Assembly (NCBI GenBank): GCA_030726915.1
Contig: JANRCR010000004.1
Span: forward strand, 3,176 to 48,865
Origin: Candidatus Nanopelagicales bacterium
GTDB lineage: Bacteria; Actinomycetota; Actinomycetes; S36-B12
Length of the DNA stretch: 45,690 nt
Direction of reading: 5' to 3'
A program made the position numbers and the translations under genes. The notes beneath the pieces were generated by a model that worked only from the letters and a program-made list of their open reading frames with translations, searched no databases and was not told the DNA's origin. Below are positions 1 to 7,025 of this stretch, in pieces. Each line of letters begins with the position of its first letter. Positions within the stretch are counted from its first letter, which is position 1.

Positions 1-244
1 GCCGCGGTGTGCGCAACAGATAGCCGCAGCAGACGGCTCCGAGACTAAATGACACGAGCGGGACGAGGAAGTAGGGCACTGCTTCGATTCCCTGGCCCTG
101 ACCCAGTGCGAAGGCAAGGAACATCAGGTTGCCCGTCATGATCTCGGCGAAGACACCGCCGAGCGCGAGGAAGCAGGTCGCATCAATGACACCGCACACG
201 GCGGTGAGGAGGAAGATTCCCGGCGTGATTGATCGCTCCTCCAC
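1..244 (-). CDS. DUF1275 (YoaK-family) membrane protein, N-terminal part only
   Basis: Eighty-one residues are visible before the window edge cuts the gene. The translation carries the family signature near the N-terminus: GVIDATCFLALGGVFAEIMTGN, read as G-x2-DA-x4-LGG-VF-x4-MTGN at about residues 18-39, followed by a second hydrophobic segment. DUF1275 proteins are polytopic inner-membrane proteins of unknown function, normally about 220 residues with six membrane segments. The start is GTG at 244, because an in-frame TAG lies at 256-254 and a TAGGGT hexamer sits exactly 6 nt upstream, which predicts a leaderless mRNA. It is divergent from the phosphatase gene. The family call is firm; the function is unknown. 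Confidence 0.8.
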   Translation of the reverse strand, partial: MEERSITPGIFLLTAVCGVIDATCFLALGGVFAEIMTGNLMFLAFALGQGQGIEAVPYFLVPLVSFSLGAVCCGYLLRTPR

Positions 245-250
245 GACGCC

Positions 251-256
251 ACCCTA
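251..256 (-). promoter_or_regulatory. -10 hexamer TAGGGT of a leaderless promoter
   Basis: TAGGGT on the minus strand ends 6 nt before the GTG at 244. The same arrangement (TANNNT, 6 nt, start codon) recurs before at least nine other genes in this window, so the reading rests on the recurring pattern. The CCTAGG core is shared with a plus-strand TAGGAG that may start the divergent phosphatase mRNA. Confidence 0.5.
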
Positions 257-334
257 GGAGTTCGTATGGCGTACTGTCGGCAGCGACATTCCTTTGCTAG
301 GACGGACATTCCTCCGCCGGACCAGGGAGACATG

Positions 335-934
335 ATGAGCGGGATGGCTCGCGGCAATCTGTGGCTGCTGCGCCACGGCGACACCGAGTGGGCATCAGCG
401 GGTCGCCATACCGGTCGGACAGATATCCCCCTCAGCCCCGCCGGGGAGTCGGTCGCCCGGGCACGGTCGAAGGATCTGGCCGGTCATGACTTCGCTCTCG
501 TGATCAGTTCGCCGTTGTCGCGGGCTCGGCGTACCGCCGAGCTCGCGGGAGTCACCGTCGACGCCATTGACCCCGACCTCATCGAGTGGGACTACGGCGC
601 CTGGGAGGGCCTCACGACCGCCGAGATCCGCGAGCAGCTCGGCGATCCGGACTGGACTGTTTGGGACGACCTTGTGCGACCGGGTGACACTCCCGGAGAG
701 ACCACCGACCAGGTCGGCGTACGCGCGCAGCGCGTCATCGACCGCTGCTTGCCCGACATCCTCGCCGGTCGCAACTGCCTCCTCGTGGCTCACGGCCACC
801 TGCTGAGGATGCTCACCGCGACCTGGCTCGGCCTGCCCGCGCGTGATGGGCGGCTCTGGGCCCTGAGCGCCGGAGGGATCTCGGTGCTGGGCTGGGAGCG
901 CACCCAGGCGGTCATCTCCCGCTGGAATGTCTGA
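335..934 (+). CDS. Histidine phosphatase family protein (Rv3214-like acid phosphatase)
   Basis: The roughly 199-residue protein has the phosphoglycerate-mutase fold signature LRHGDTEW near residue 12 (phospho-accepting His), an EWDYGAWEGLTT segment with the acid residue, and a second catalytic His in VAHGHLLRM near the C-terminus. The order and wording of these motifs closely resemble mycobacterial Rv3214, long misnamed gpm2 but shown to be a phosphatase. The expected role is dephosphorylation of small cytoplasmic substrates, with the substrate unknown. The start is taken at 335 because GGGAGA lies 4 nt upstream; ATG 332 and ATG 344 are alternatives. An in-frame ATG at 266 would add 23 residues unlike the family. 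Confidence 0.82.
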   Translation: MSGMARGNLWLLRHGDTEWASAGRHTGRTDIPLSPAGESVARARSKDLAGHDFALVISSPLSRARRTAELAGVTVDAIDPDLIEWDYGAWEGLTTAEIREQLGDPDWTVWDDLVRPGDTPGETTDQVGVRAQRVIDRCLPDILAGRNCLLVAHGHLLRMLTATWLGLPARDGRLWALSAGGISVLGWERTQAVISRWNV

Positions 935-988
935 ATCGTCACCGCGCGCCCTCGAGCAGGAGGCCTGCCCTGCCTCCACACTTAGCCC

Positions 989-1780
989 ATGACCGTGACC
1001 GTGATCGAGATGGACTCCGCCACCGCCGCCGCCATGAAGCGCCTGCGCCGGCTCAATGTCATCGCCGGCTTCGCCCACCTGATCCAGATGATCCTCATCC
1101 TCATCCTGGCGACCGACTTTGCGCTCCCGATCACGGCGGCCTACGTCGAGGGGCCTCCCGGCACTCCCGCGTCCGACCCGGTGACCCTCGTCGACGTCCG
1201 CGTCGCCTGGGGTGTAGCGGCGTTCTTCGGCCTGTCGGCGCTCTTCCACTTCCTGGTGGCAAGCCCGCTCTTCTACGGCCGCTACGTCGCCGGACTGCTC
1301 GAGAGGCACAACTACTTCCGCTGGGTGGAGTACTCCCTGAGCTCGTCCATCATGATCGTGCTCATCGCGCAGATCGTCGGCATCTTCGATGTCGCCGCGA
1401 TCATCGCGATCTTCGGTGTCAACGTCTCGATGATCCTCTTTGGCTGGCTCCAGGAGAAGTACGTGCAGCCCGGCGGCGGACTCACGCCCTTCTGGTTCGG
1501 CTGCATCGCCGGCATCGTGCCCTGGATCATCATCGTGATCTTCGTCATCGCGCCGGAATCCACGGGCGGCAACCAAACCCCCGCCTTCGTCTACGGCATC
1601 ATCATTTCCCTCTTCATCCTCTTCAACTGCTTCGCACTCGTGCAGTACCTGCAATACAAGCCGGTGGGCAAATGGGCCAACTACCTTCGCGGGGAGTCGG
1701 CGTACATCATCTTGAGCCTGGTCGCGAAGTCTGCCCTCGCCTGGCAGGTCTTTGCCGGCACCCTCGTCCCGCCTGCCTGA
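989..1780 (+). CDS. Heliorhodopsin
   Basis: A 263-residue, seven-helix membrane protein with the heliorhodopsin signatures. The helix-7 motif SLVAKSALAWQVF contains the retinal Schiff-base lysine (K247). Helix 3 has RWVEYSLSSS with the counterion Glu at E114. Histidines H30 and H87 sit where the family has its internal polar-cluster histidines. Heliorhodopsins bind retinal with the N-terminus inside the cell, opposite to type-1 rhodopsins, and have slow photocycles without ion pumping; sensory or regulatory roles have been proposed. The start ATG lies 6 nt after CACACT, a weak -10, so the mRNA may be leaderless. No retinal-synthesis gene (crtY, blh) is in the window. The identification is firm; the cellular role is open. 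Confidence 0.96.
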   Translation: MTVTVIEMDSATAAAMKRLRRLNVIAGFAHLIQMILILILATDFALPITAAYVEGPPGTPASDPVTLVDVRVAWGVAAFFGLSALFHFLVASPLFYGRYVAGLLERHNYFRWVEYSLSSSIMIVLIAQIVGIFDVAAIIAIFGVNVSMILFGWLQEKYVQPGGGLTPFWFGCIAGIVPWIIIVIFVIAPESTGGNQTPAFVYGIIISLFILFNCFALVQYLQYKPVGKWANYLRGESAYIILSLVAKSALAWQVFAGTLVPPA

Positions 1781-1815
1781 GCGTGCTTGGGCATGCGCAT
1801 CGCTCCCCGTGACCC

Positions 1816-1821
1816 TAAACT
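1816..1821 (+). promoter_or_regulatory. -10 hexamer TAAACT of a leaderless promoter
   Basis: TAAACT followed by 6 nt and the ATG at 1828 fits the leaderless arrangement seen repeatedly in this window, giving the exported protein a promoter separate from the heliorhodopsin gene. Confidence 0.55.
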
Positions 1822-1827
1822 CCGGCC

Positions 1828-2271
1828 ATGAATCTCCTCACCAAGACCTGCGTCACGATCGCCGTCACCGCCCTGGCTCTGTCGAGCGGGGCGGCAACAG
1901 CCGCGGAGCATCAGCACGGCAACGGCGACGGAAAGTCGGGCTACTCCCTCTCCCTGCGCATCGACCGCGTCAAGGTGGCGACAGGCCAGGTGAAATTCAC
2001 GGTCACGCCCAAGGGCTTCACGTATGTGAAGGTTCCCGACGACGGGGCACCCAACGTCGTCGGCGAGGGCCACGCCCACATCTACGCCAAGGACGCCGCC
2101 ACCGGCAAGGTGCGCTACATCGGCTGGACCGGCAATGGGCTGACCGACTGGAGCGACCCGGATCGTCTTGTGGCCGGCAAGACTTACCGCATCTACGCCA
2201 TCTTCTCCGAAAACGACCACACCGAGCGGTCCAGCTTCAGGTCACGCGCGGTGGTCGTCACCATGCGGTAG
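1828..2271 (+). CDS. Small exported protein of unknown function
   Basis: A 147-residue protein. Residues 1-26 form a Sec signal peptide (Lys at 6, hydrophobic core, AATAA cleavage region). The mature part begins with a His-rich stretch (EHQHGNGDG) and continues as a beta-rich domain of about 110 residues with EGHAHIYAKD near residue 75 and a WTGNGLTDW loop. The two histidines in GHAH, with the N-terminal ones, could bind a metal, but this is inference. It has no cysteine in the mature part and no membrane anchor. It lies 47 nt after the heliorhodopsin gene with its own leaderless promoter. I do not recognise a named family; a cupredoxin-like or DUF4399-like beta fold is possible. Confidence 0.75.
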   Translation: MNLLTKTCVTIAVTALALSSGAATAAEHQHGNGDGKSGYSLSLRIDRVKVATGQVKFTVTPKGFTYVKVPDDGAPNVVGEGHAHIYAKDAATGKVRYIGWTGNGLTDWSDPDRLVAGKTYRIYAIFSENDHTERSSFRSRAVVVTMR

Positions 2272-2337
2272 CACCACCATCGCGTGCGTAACCCGACCCA
2301 TGACTGACGGGCAGCCACTTCCGAGGGGATCCGCGCG

Positions 2338-2343
2338 TAGGAT
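2338..2343 (+). promoter_or_regulatory. -10 hexamer TAGGAT of a leaderless promoter
   Basis: TAGGAT, then 6 nt, then ATG at 2350. It matches the leaderless pattern found elsewhere in the window. Confidence 0.6.
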
Positions 2344-2349
2344 CGCGTC

Positions 2350-2796
2350 ATGGCCCGCACTGCTGATGCCCTCATTGATGCCCGAGGGCCTCGATTCGCG
2401 TCGATCATCACCGCTGTCGTGCTGGGCGTTGCCCTCATCGGGATCTACACGTGGACCTTCCCCATCCTCGTAGGACTGCAGGCACTGGTGTTCTTCATCG
2501 GCGCCGCACTCGGTGTCACGCGTCAGCCCTACGTGGTCTTCTTCCGCGTGGTGCTGGCGCCACGCATGTCTCCTGCACCTCGGTGGCAGGACCCCAGGGC
2601 GCCCCGCATTGCTCAGGCCATCGCCCTCGTGTTGCTCATCATCGCGCTGAGCGCTTGGGTTGTCGGCGGACTCACTGTCGCGGCCATCTGCGTCGCCGCC
2701 GCTTTTGTCGTCGCGCTCACCCTGGCACTCACCGGATTTTGCATCGGCTGCCAGGGATACACCGTCTATCAGGACATCCGGCGCGCATCCCCGTAG
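2350..2796 (+). CDS. DUF4395 integral membrane protein
   Basis: A 148-residue protein with four hydrophobic segments (about 15-36, 38-56, 92-112, 114-134). It opens with the family-like DARGPRFASIITAVVL, carries RQPYVVFFRVVLAPRMSP in the middle and WQDPRAPRIAQAIAL before the third segment, and ends with a conserved two-cysteine motif GFCIGCQGY. DUF4395 proteins are often encoded beside thiol or sulfur-transfer genes in actinobacteria, and the Cys pair suggests redox or metal chemistry at the membrane, but no function is established. The TAG stop lies inside a perfect palindrome shared with the convergent MFS gene. Confidence 0.85.
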   Translation: MARTADALIDARGPRFASIITAVVLGVALIGIYTWTFPILVGLQALVFFIGAALGVTRQPYVVFFRVVLAPRMSPAPRWQDPRAPRIAQAIALVLLIIALSAWVVGGLTVAAICVAAAFVVALTLALTGFCIGCQGYTVYQDIRRASP

Positions 2797-2808
2797 GTCG
2801 ACCTACGG
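2791..2808. terminator. 18-bp perfect palindrome over both convergent stop codons
   Basis: CCGTAGGTCGACCTACGG is self-complementary and can fold as a 7-bp stem with a TCGA loop on either strand. The TAG stops of the plus-strand DUF4395 gene (2794-2796) and the minus-strand MFS gene (2805-2803) occupy symmetrical places in the two arms. There is no T-tract, so factor-independent termination is uncertain. Confidence 0.55.
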
Positions 2809-4263
2809 AGGTGTCGGACGCGCCTTGAGCCCGGAAAGATCTCGGCCTGAAATCTCGTCGAGCGACTTGCCCGCCGGCTCGATCTTGAAGACCAGGGTGA
2901 CGATCAGCGCCAGGATACAGATCCCCGCCATCCCGAAGACCAGCGCGGGAATCCCGATCGCCTCCTGCAGGATCGGGAAGAAGAAGACACCGATTGCCGC
3001 GCCGAGCTTGGCAGCGCCCGCCGCGAATCCATGGCCCGCTGCGCGAATATCCTGGGGGAAGATCTCCGCGGGCAGGGCGTACGTCGTGGCATTGGGACCG
3101 GCGTTCATGAAGAAGTTGAAGATCGCAAAGCCGACGAAGACCAGACCGAGGTAGCCGGTGCCGTCCGGCCCCTGGAGGATTGAGGAGATGCCCAGCACGA
3201 CAAGGCCCAGCGACATGAAGATGAAGCCGGTCGTCTGCAATCGGATCCGACCCCATTTTTCGACCAGGAAGATCGCTGCGGCAAAGCCCAGTACAAGGAA
3301 GATGTCCAACACGGCGGTCCACTCCGTGGAGAGGATGTCGTCAGCGATGAAATTGGTATTGGATTTGTCCTGGCTGCCCCCGAAGGCCAGTGCCGCGATG
3401 AGGGTGGGCGTAAAAATCCCCACGCCGTAGGTCGCAATATCCATGAGGAACCACGGCACCGACGTAAAGATCGTCCGCCGGATCATGTCCGGCTTAAACA
3501 ACTGCGGCTGCCATAGCGCCTGGATGCCCTCGGAGGATTGCTCCACCTTCTCGCGGTCCTTATCGGTGATGATCACCGGGACATTGGTGAGCTCCTCAAC
3601 AACTTTTATGGCTTCTTCTTCCTGCCCATTCTGGGCCATCCATCGTGGACTTTCGGGGACGCCGCGTCTCAGCCAAATGATGATGAGGGCCGGGATCACG
3701 CCAAAGCCGAGCATCCAGCGCCACGATGTCTCCTCCGGGAGGATCAGGAGCACGCCGACTCCCACGAGCGCACCGAGCAGCATGCCCACCGCCTGCAGGG
3801 AAAAGGCGGAGACGAGCCAGCGCCCCCGGTTTTTTTGCGGCAGCACCTCCGCGAGGTAGGACGCCGCGATCGGGTAATCCAAACCGATAGCGATGCCCAG
3901 CAGAAAGCGGAAGGCAATCAACGACCAGGTATCCCACGCGACCATGCAGCCGATGGAGAAGACCACGAACATCCACAGGTCGTACTTGAAGATGCGTCGC
4001 CGGCCGAGTTTGTCACCCAGGGGACCGAGGACGGCGGCTCCGAACATCGCCCCGACGATGGCCGCCGCTGAGATCAGACCCTTCTGCCAGGCGTTAACGC
4101 CGAGGTCCTCCGCGATGAGCGGATTAGCAACGCCGATGATGAAGAAGTCGAAGCCGTCCAGCATGATTCCCATGCCGGCGAGCAACCAAACCTTTTTGTG
4201 CAGCTTGGTCATTCGCGCCTGATCGAGCGCCTTGCCTATGCCAATGGGCTTCACCTGGCTCAC
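2803..4263 (-). CDS. MFS transporter, PHS (phosphate:H+ symporter)-like
   Basis: A 486-residue, 12-segment major facilitator protein. The N-half has DGFDFFIIGVANPL, GPLGDKLGRRRIF (loop 2-3 signature) and GIAIGLDYPIAASYLAE. The C-half has the segment NAGPNATTYALPAEIFPQDIR, read as GPN-x-TT-x4-PAE-x-FP, followed by AAGHGFAAGAAKLGA, which resembles the Pho84/PHS family more than sugar porters. The likely role is proton-coupled uptake of inorganic phosphate or a related anion; a sugar or organic-acid substrate cannot be excluded. Context supports phosphate, since it follows pstB on the same strand. The start is GTG 4263, with TAGGTT 6 nt upstream giving a leaderless mRNA separate from the pst operon. 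Confidence 0.75.
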   Translation of the reverse strand: MSQVKPIGIGKALDQARMTKLHKKVWLLAGMGIMLDGFDFFIIGVANPLIAEDLGVNAWQKGLISAAAIVGAMFGAAVLGPLGDKLGRRRIFKYDLWMFVVFSIGCMVAWDTWSLIAFRFLLGIAIGLDYPIAASYLAEVLPQKNRGRWLVSAFSLQAVGMLLGALVGVGVLLILPEETSWRWMLGFGVIPALIIIWLRRGVPESPRWMAQNGQEEEAIKVVEELTNVPVIITDKDREKVEQSSEGIQALWQPQLFKPDMIRRTIFTSVPWFLMDIATYGVGIFTPTLIAALAFGGSQDKSNTNFIADDILSTEWTAVLDIFLVLGFAAAIFLVEKWGRIRLQTTGFIFMSLGLVVLGISSILQGPDGTGYLGLVFVGFAIFNFFMNAGPNATTYALPAEIFPQDIRAAGHGFAAGAAKLGAAIGVFFFPILQEAIGIPALVFGMAGICILALIVTLVFKIEPAGKSLDEISGRDLSGLKARPTPP

Positions 4264-4269
4264 GGCGAC

Positions 4270-4275
4270 AACCTA
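4270..4275 (-). promoter_or_regulatory. -10 hexamer TAGGTT of a leaderless promoter for the MFS gene
   Basis: On the minus strand TAGGTT is followed by GTCGCC and then the GTG at 4263, the same 6-nt spacing as the other leaderless starts in the window. Confidence 0.6.
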
Positions 4276-4333
4276 GGGATTTGAACAATGCATATCCAGG
4301 TGGATAGATAAGACTTCACCAAAGGCACCGAAT

Positions 4334-4344
4334 GTTCACCTGCG
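4334..4344 (+). promoter_or_regulatory. Single PHO-box-like 11-mer upstream of the MFS gene
   Basis: GTTCACCTGCG matches all 11 positions of the actinobacterial PhoP direct-repeat unit as I remember it, G(G/T)TCAYYYR(G/C)G. A second TTCACC lies 20 nt away at 4315, not at the expected 11-nt step, so this is a weak site. It lies about 70 nt upstream of the MFS start, between it and pstB. Confidence 0.3.
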
Positions 4345-4351
4345 CGGTGCA

Positions 4352-5170
4352 TCATCCGAAGCGGCCATTGACGTAGTCGAAGGTGCGCGGGTCCTGAGGC
4401 TGACTGAACATCAGATCTGTGGGACCGTGCTCAATGATGTAGCCGGGCTGACCGTGCTCGGCGAGGAAGAAGGCGCAGCTTTGAGAGACGCGCTGGGCCT
4501 GCTGCATGTTGTGGGTCACGATGACGATCGTCACCTCTTCGCGCAACTCATTAATCGTCTCCTCAATTCGCCGCGTTGAGGTCGGGTCCAGGGCCGAGCA
4601 CGGCTCATCCATGAGCAGCACCTTGGGTTTGATCGCCAGCGATCTCGCGATGCACAACCGCTGCTGCTGTCCGCCGGAGAGCCCTCCCCCGGGAGCCCGG
4701 AGACGATCCTTGACCTCCTTCCACAGCCCCGCCTTGACGAGGCAGTGCTCGACCAGATCGTCCCGCTCCTCGTGATTGACGTGGACACCGTTGAGCTTCA
4801 GCCCCGCTATGACGTTGTCGTAGATGCTCATGGCAGGGAAGGGATTGGGCTTTTGGAAGACCATCCCGATCTGGCGGCGGGCATCGGTGATGCGCACACT
4901 GGGGGCGTAGATGTCCTCACCGTCCAGCAGGACCTCACCCGCGATCCGTGCGCTGATGACCAACTCATGCATCCGGTTGAGCGAACGCAGGAAGGTTGAC
5001 TTGCCGCATCCCGAGGGACCGATGAGCGCCATGACCTGTCCGGCCGGCATGAACAGGGACACCCGGTCCAGGACGAGGTGGGTGCCGAACCAGCAGGAGA
5101 TGTCGATGGCCTGAAGTGAGAAGAGTTGCGGAGCGGTGGTCGCACCCGAGCCATCAACGGTCAGGGTCAT
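4352..5170 (-). CDS. pstB: Phosphate ABC transporter ATP-binding protein PstB
   Basis: A 272-residue ABC ATPase of the PstB type. It has Walker [10 protein letters not shown] with the PstB-typical FLRSLNRM immediately after, a Q-loop in [11 protein letters not shown], signature LSGGQQQR, Walker [14 protein letters not shown] and a switch His in VTHN. It energises phosphate import through PstC and PstA at the inner face of the membrane. The start ATG at 5170 fits the family; an upstream in-frame start at 5293 would overlap the preceding gene by about 90 nt. It is the last gene of the minus-strand pst series, 29 nt after the pseudosortase gene, unusually far from pstA, with six surface-protein genes between them. 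Confidence 0.95.
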   Translation of the reverse strand: MTLTVDGSGATTAPQLFSLQAIDISCWFGTHLVLDRVSLFMPAGQVMALIGPSGCGKSTFLRSLNRMHELVISARIAGEVLLDGEDIYAPSVRITDARRQIGMVFQKPNPFPAMSIYDNVIAGLKLNGVHVNHEERDDLVEHCLVKAGLWKEVKDRLRAPGGGLSGGQQQRLCIARSLAIKPKVLLMDEPCSALDPTSTRRIEETINELREEVTIVIVTHNMQQAQRVSQSCAFFLAEHGQPGYIIEHGPTDLMFSQPQDPRTFDYVNGRFG

Positions 5171-5199
5171 GTGAGGTTTCCCATTCTTTGAGCGTGCGG

Positions 5200-6123
5200 T
5201 CACAGGAGATTCGGCAGAAGTCGGATGGCGCTCATGGAGGCCATCACACCGGCAAAAAAGAAGATGGGGGCAGCGACAAGCCACGCCTGCCACTTACCCC
5301 AGCGCAGGACGAGCCACACCGTGGCCACCGCGACAGCCAGCAGGACCTGAAGCCACAGCAGGAGGGGCACGAGCCCCTCGGGATCCCCGGCCATGGCCTG
5401 CTCGGCAGGGTCCATGGAAGCGGGCGTGATCACGCGGGGTGGGGAGGGCTGCACCTGTGATACGAGTTCAGCATCCACGCGTAGCAGGTCGGTCGGCATG
5501 AATCGCGGACCCATCGCCGTCACCAAAGTGAGGCGACCCTCACCGGATTGCAGCAGCGCCGGGATGGGATCACCCGGCCGACGTACACCGATGACGCGAT
5601 ACTCGGCGACACCCTGACCGGTCGTGGCCACGATGGTCATGCCCGGCTGCAAAATCTCCACCTGGCCAAAGGGGCCTCCGAAGGCCGCCTGACGCCCGTA
5701 GATGACCGAGGTACCGGCTTGGCCTGGGAGCACCGTGTCGCGCTTATGTCCGGGGCCGGACTGCGTCACCGTCGACGTTGTCCCTTCTACAACGACCTCC
5801 TGGAGCCCGATATCGGGGATCTCCAAGATGGCGATCGCCGCCCCCGGCTGGAGAAGGGCACCATTGATGTCTGTCTGTCCGACAGGTGCGATGGCATTGG
5901 CCAACTCGCTGCGGAAGTCGGAGTAGAGGACCTCCTGATCCCGCGCATGAATGAGTTGACTCACGACCAGCAGATTGGCCAGGAAGCCCAGGCACAGGCA
6001 ACTGAATATCAACAGCACACTGGCGACAAGGAACATGGGCGAATCCATGAAGCGGGGTGCGGGATCCTTGGTGTCACCGGAGCCCGGAGGCGTCGAGGCG
6101 AGCGAGTCATCCAACGAGATCAT
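5200..6123 (-). CDS. Sortase-fold membrane protein lacking catalytic His and Cys (pseudosortase)
   Basis: A 307-residue protein. One membrane helix at about 29-55 is followed by an extracellular domain (about 95-225) with class E/F sortase wording: [35 protein letters not shown], then [15 protein letters not shown] and RLTLVTA. Two more helices follow at about 252-273 and 279-300. The catalytic His normally found in a GHR motif is replaced: the aligned residues read YGRQ, putting Arg144 there. The catalytic Cys of the TLxTC motif is Ala203. An Arg (R215) near the usual position remains. Transpeptidation therefore looks impossible, and no LPXTG substrate is encoded nearby. It overlaps the preceding gene by ATGA. 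A structural or ligand-binding role in the Pst assembly is inferred. Confidence 0.8.
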   Translation of the reverse strand: MISLDDSLASTPPGSGDTKDPAPRFMDSPMFLVASVLLIFSCLCLGFLANLLVVSQLIHARDQEVLYSDFRSELANAIAPVGQTDINGALLQPGAAIAILEIPDIGLQEVVVEGTTSTVTQSGPGHKRDTVLPGQAGTSVIYGRQAAFGGPFGQVEILQPGMTIVATTGQGVAEYRVIGVRRPGDPIPALLQSGEGRLTLVTAMGPRFMPTDLLRVDAELVSQVQPSPPRVITPASMDPAEQAMAGDPEGLVPLLLWLQVLLAVAVATVWLVLRWGKWQAWLVAAPIFFFAGVMASMSAIRLLPNLL

Positions 6124-6914
6124 GAGCCCACCCCCGCTGCGGTGTCGTCATCTGCATGCTCGGTGGCTGGTTGATCGGCGTCTGCGTGATCGATGTCTTT
6201 GGCGTCGCGCTCGCGGGATCGCTCGCGCCACCAGGCATAGCCCGCGCCCAGGAGGAGTACGCCGCCCGCCACGAAAAGGATGGTGCGCCATGGGAGCGCG
6301 CCGCTCGACTCATTCGCCGCGGCGGTTGCGGATTCGGCCGACGGATCAGCGGCTGACTCCGGATCGGACACGACGGGATCGCCGTACGCGAAGCCGGCTG
6401 AGTTGGGCACGTAGCCCTCGATCAACTCCTCGATGGGGGTGGCTGACTTCCCCTGCGCGACGTAGCGCCCCCGGCCGTCGATGGTGATGGTAGCGGTGAA
6501 CACCTGGAGGTCGGCTGTGTCGAGTGTGTCCCGGCACGCGAAGGTCAGGGTGTAGTCGCCCCTGATGCGCTGACCGGGAGCCGCGGTCGCGATGTAGGTG
6601 CCGAGATCGGTGGGCAGTGGCACGACGTAGTGGCCCGGATAACTCTCCGGGCCAATTGTGGTGATCTTGGTGGTGCCGAGGAGGTTGCCGCGATCGGCGC
6701 CCTTGAGTTTGGGGCCGTCCATCATGACGGCGAATGTCTGACCGCGGGTGCAGACATCGGATGTCGCGATGTCGATCGCTGATGTGAGATCACCCTGGGC
6801 GGGTTCAACGACGAGATAGCCGAGTTGCTCGGGCTCGGCGGCGAGCGCCGGGGTCGCCAGGGCAGCCGCGAGCACCAGCCCGCAGGCTGATGCGACGACA
6901 TAGTGCAAAGACAC
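6120..6914 (-). CDS. Membrane-anchored surface protein of the extended Pst locus
   Basis: About 264 residues from the GTG at 6914. That start gives a clean 26-residue signal peptide ending TPALAA and has AGCGAGG 6 nt upstream. A further-upstream GTG at 6974 would put coding sequence across the PHO-box repeats. The exported part has a beta-rich domain with a Cys pair (SDVCTRGQ and TFACRDT), comparable in layout to the N-terminal domain of the neighbouring exported protein at 7026-7772. A low-complexity Ser/Ala/Glu linker precedes a single C-terminal membrane helix (LPWRTILFVAGG region) and a charged Asp-rich cytoplasmic tail of about 40 residues. There is no LPXTG motif. No named family recognised. 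Confidence 0.75.
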   Translation of the reverse strand: MSLHYVVASACGLVLAAALATPALAAEPEQLGYLVVEPAQGDLTSAIDIATSDVCTRGQTFAVMMDGPKLKGADRGNLLGTTKITTIGPESYPGHYVVPLPTDLGTYIATAAPGQRIRGDYTLTFACRDTLDTADLQVFTATITIDGRGRYVAQGKSATPIEELIEGYVPNSAGFAYGDPVVSDPESAADPSAESATAAANESSGALPWRTILFVAGGVLLLGAGYAWWRERSRERDAKDIDHADADQPATEHADDDTAAGVGS

Positions 6915-6950
6915 GGGTGACCTCGCTCTCTCGATGCGCATCGTGTCGAT

Positions 6951-6972
6951 ATTGAATGAATCAGGGGTGAAC
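6951..6972 (-). promoter_or_regulatory. Tandem PHO-box-like direct repeat before the second pst transcription unit
   Basis: On the minus strand GTTCACCCCTG is followed directly by ATTCATTCAAT, two 11-nt units in register with TTCA at the same place. The pair resembles the one upstream of pstC (15454-15475). It lies just after the terminator hairpin and about 37 nt before the GTG at 6914, so it can drive the last three genes under phosphate starvation. Confidence 0.55.
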
Positions 6973-6977
6973 ACAAA

Positions 6978-7016
6978 GCAAGGGGCGGACGAACGTCGTG
7001 TTCGGCCGCCCCTTGC
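6978..7016 (-). terminator. Strong intrinsic-terminator-like hairpin inside the pst locus
   Basis: GCAAGGGGCGG (6978-6988) pairs with CCGCCCCTTGC (7006-7016). After one mismatch, a further 5 bp pair around a 5-nt loop. Read on the minus strand the stem is followed by TTTGTGTT. It begins 10 nt after the stop of the Ig-like gene, so the upstream seven-gene unit probably ends or is attenuated here. Confidence 0.75.
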
Positions 7017-7025
7017 GAAAGTGAA

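Noticed and set aside
395-1654. Long minus-strand open frame (419 codons) across the phosphatase and heliorhodopsin genes
   Set aside because: Its product is a low-complexity Asp/Glu/Arg/Gly chain, the usual antisense shadow of GC-rich coding DNA, and both genes under it are well identified.
6915-6974. GTG at 6974 as the start of the anchored surface protein
   Set aside because: It would place coding sequence across the PHO-box repeats and add 20 non-signal residues before a good signal peptide.
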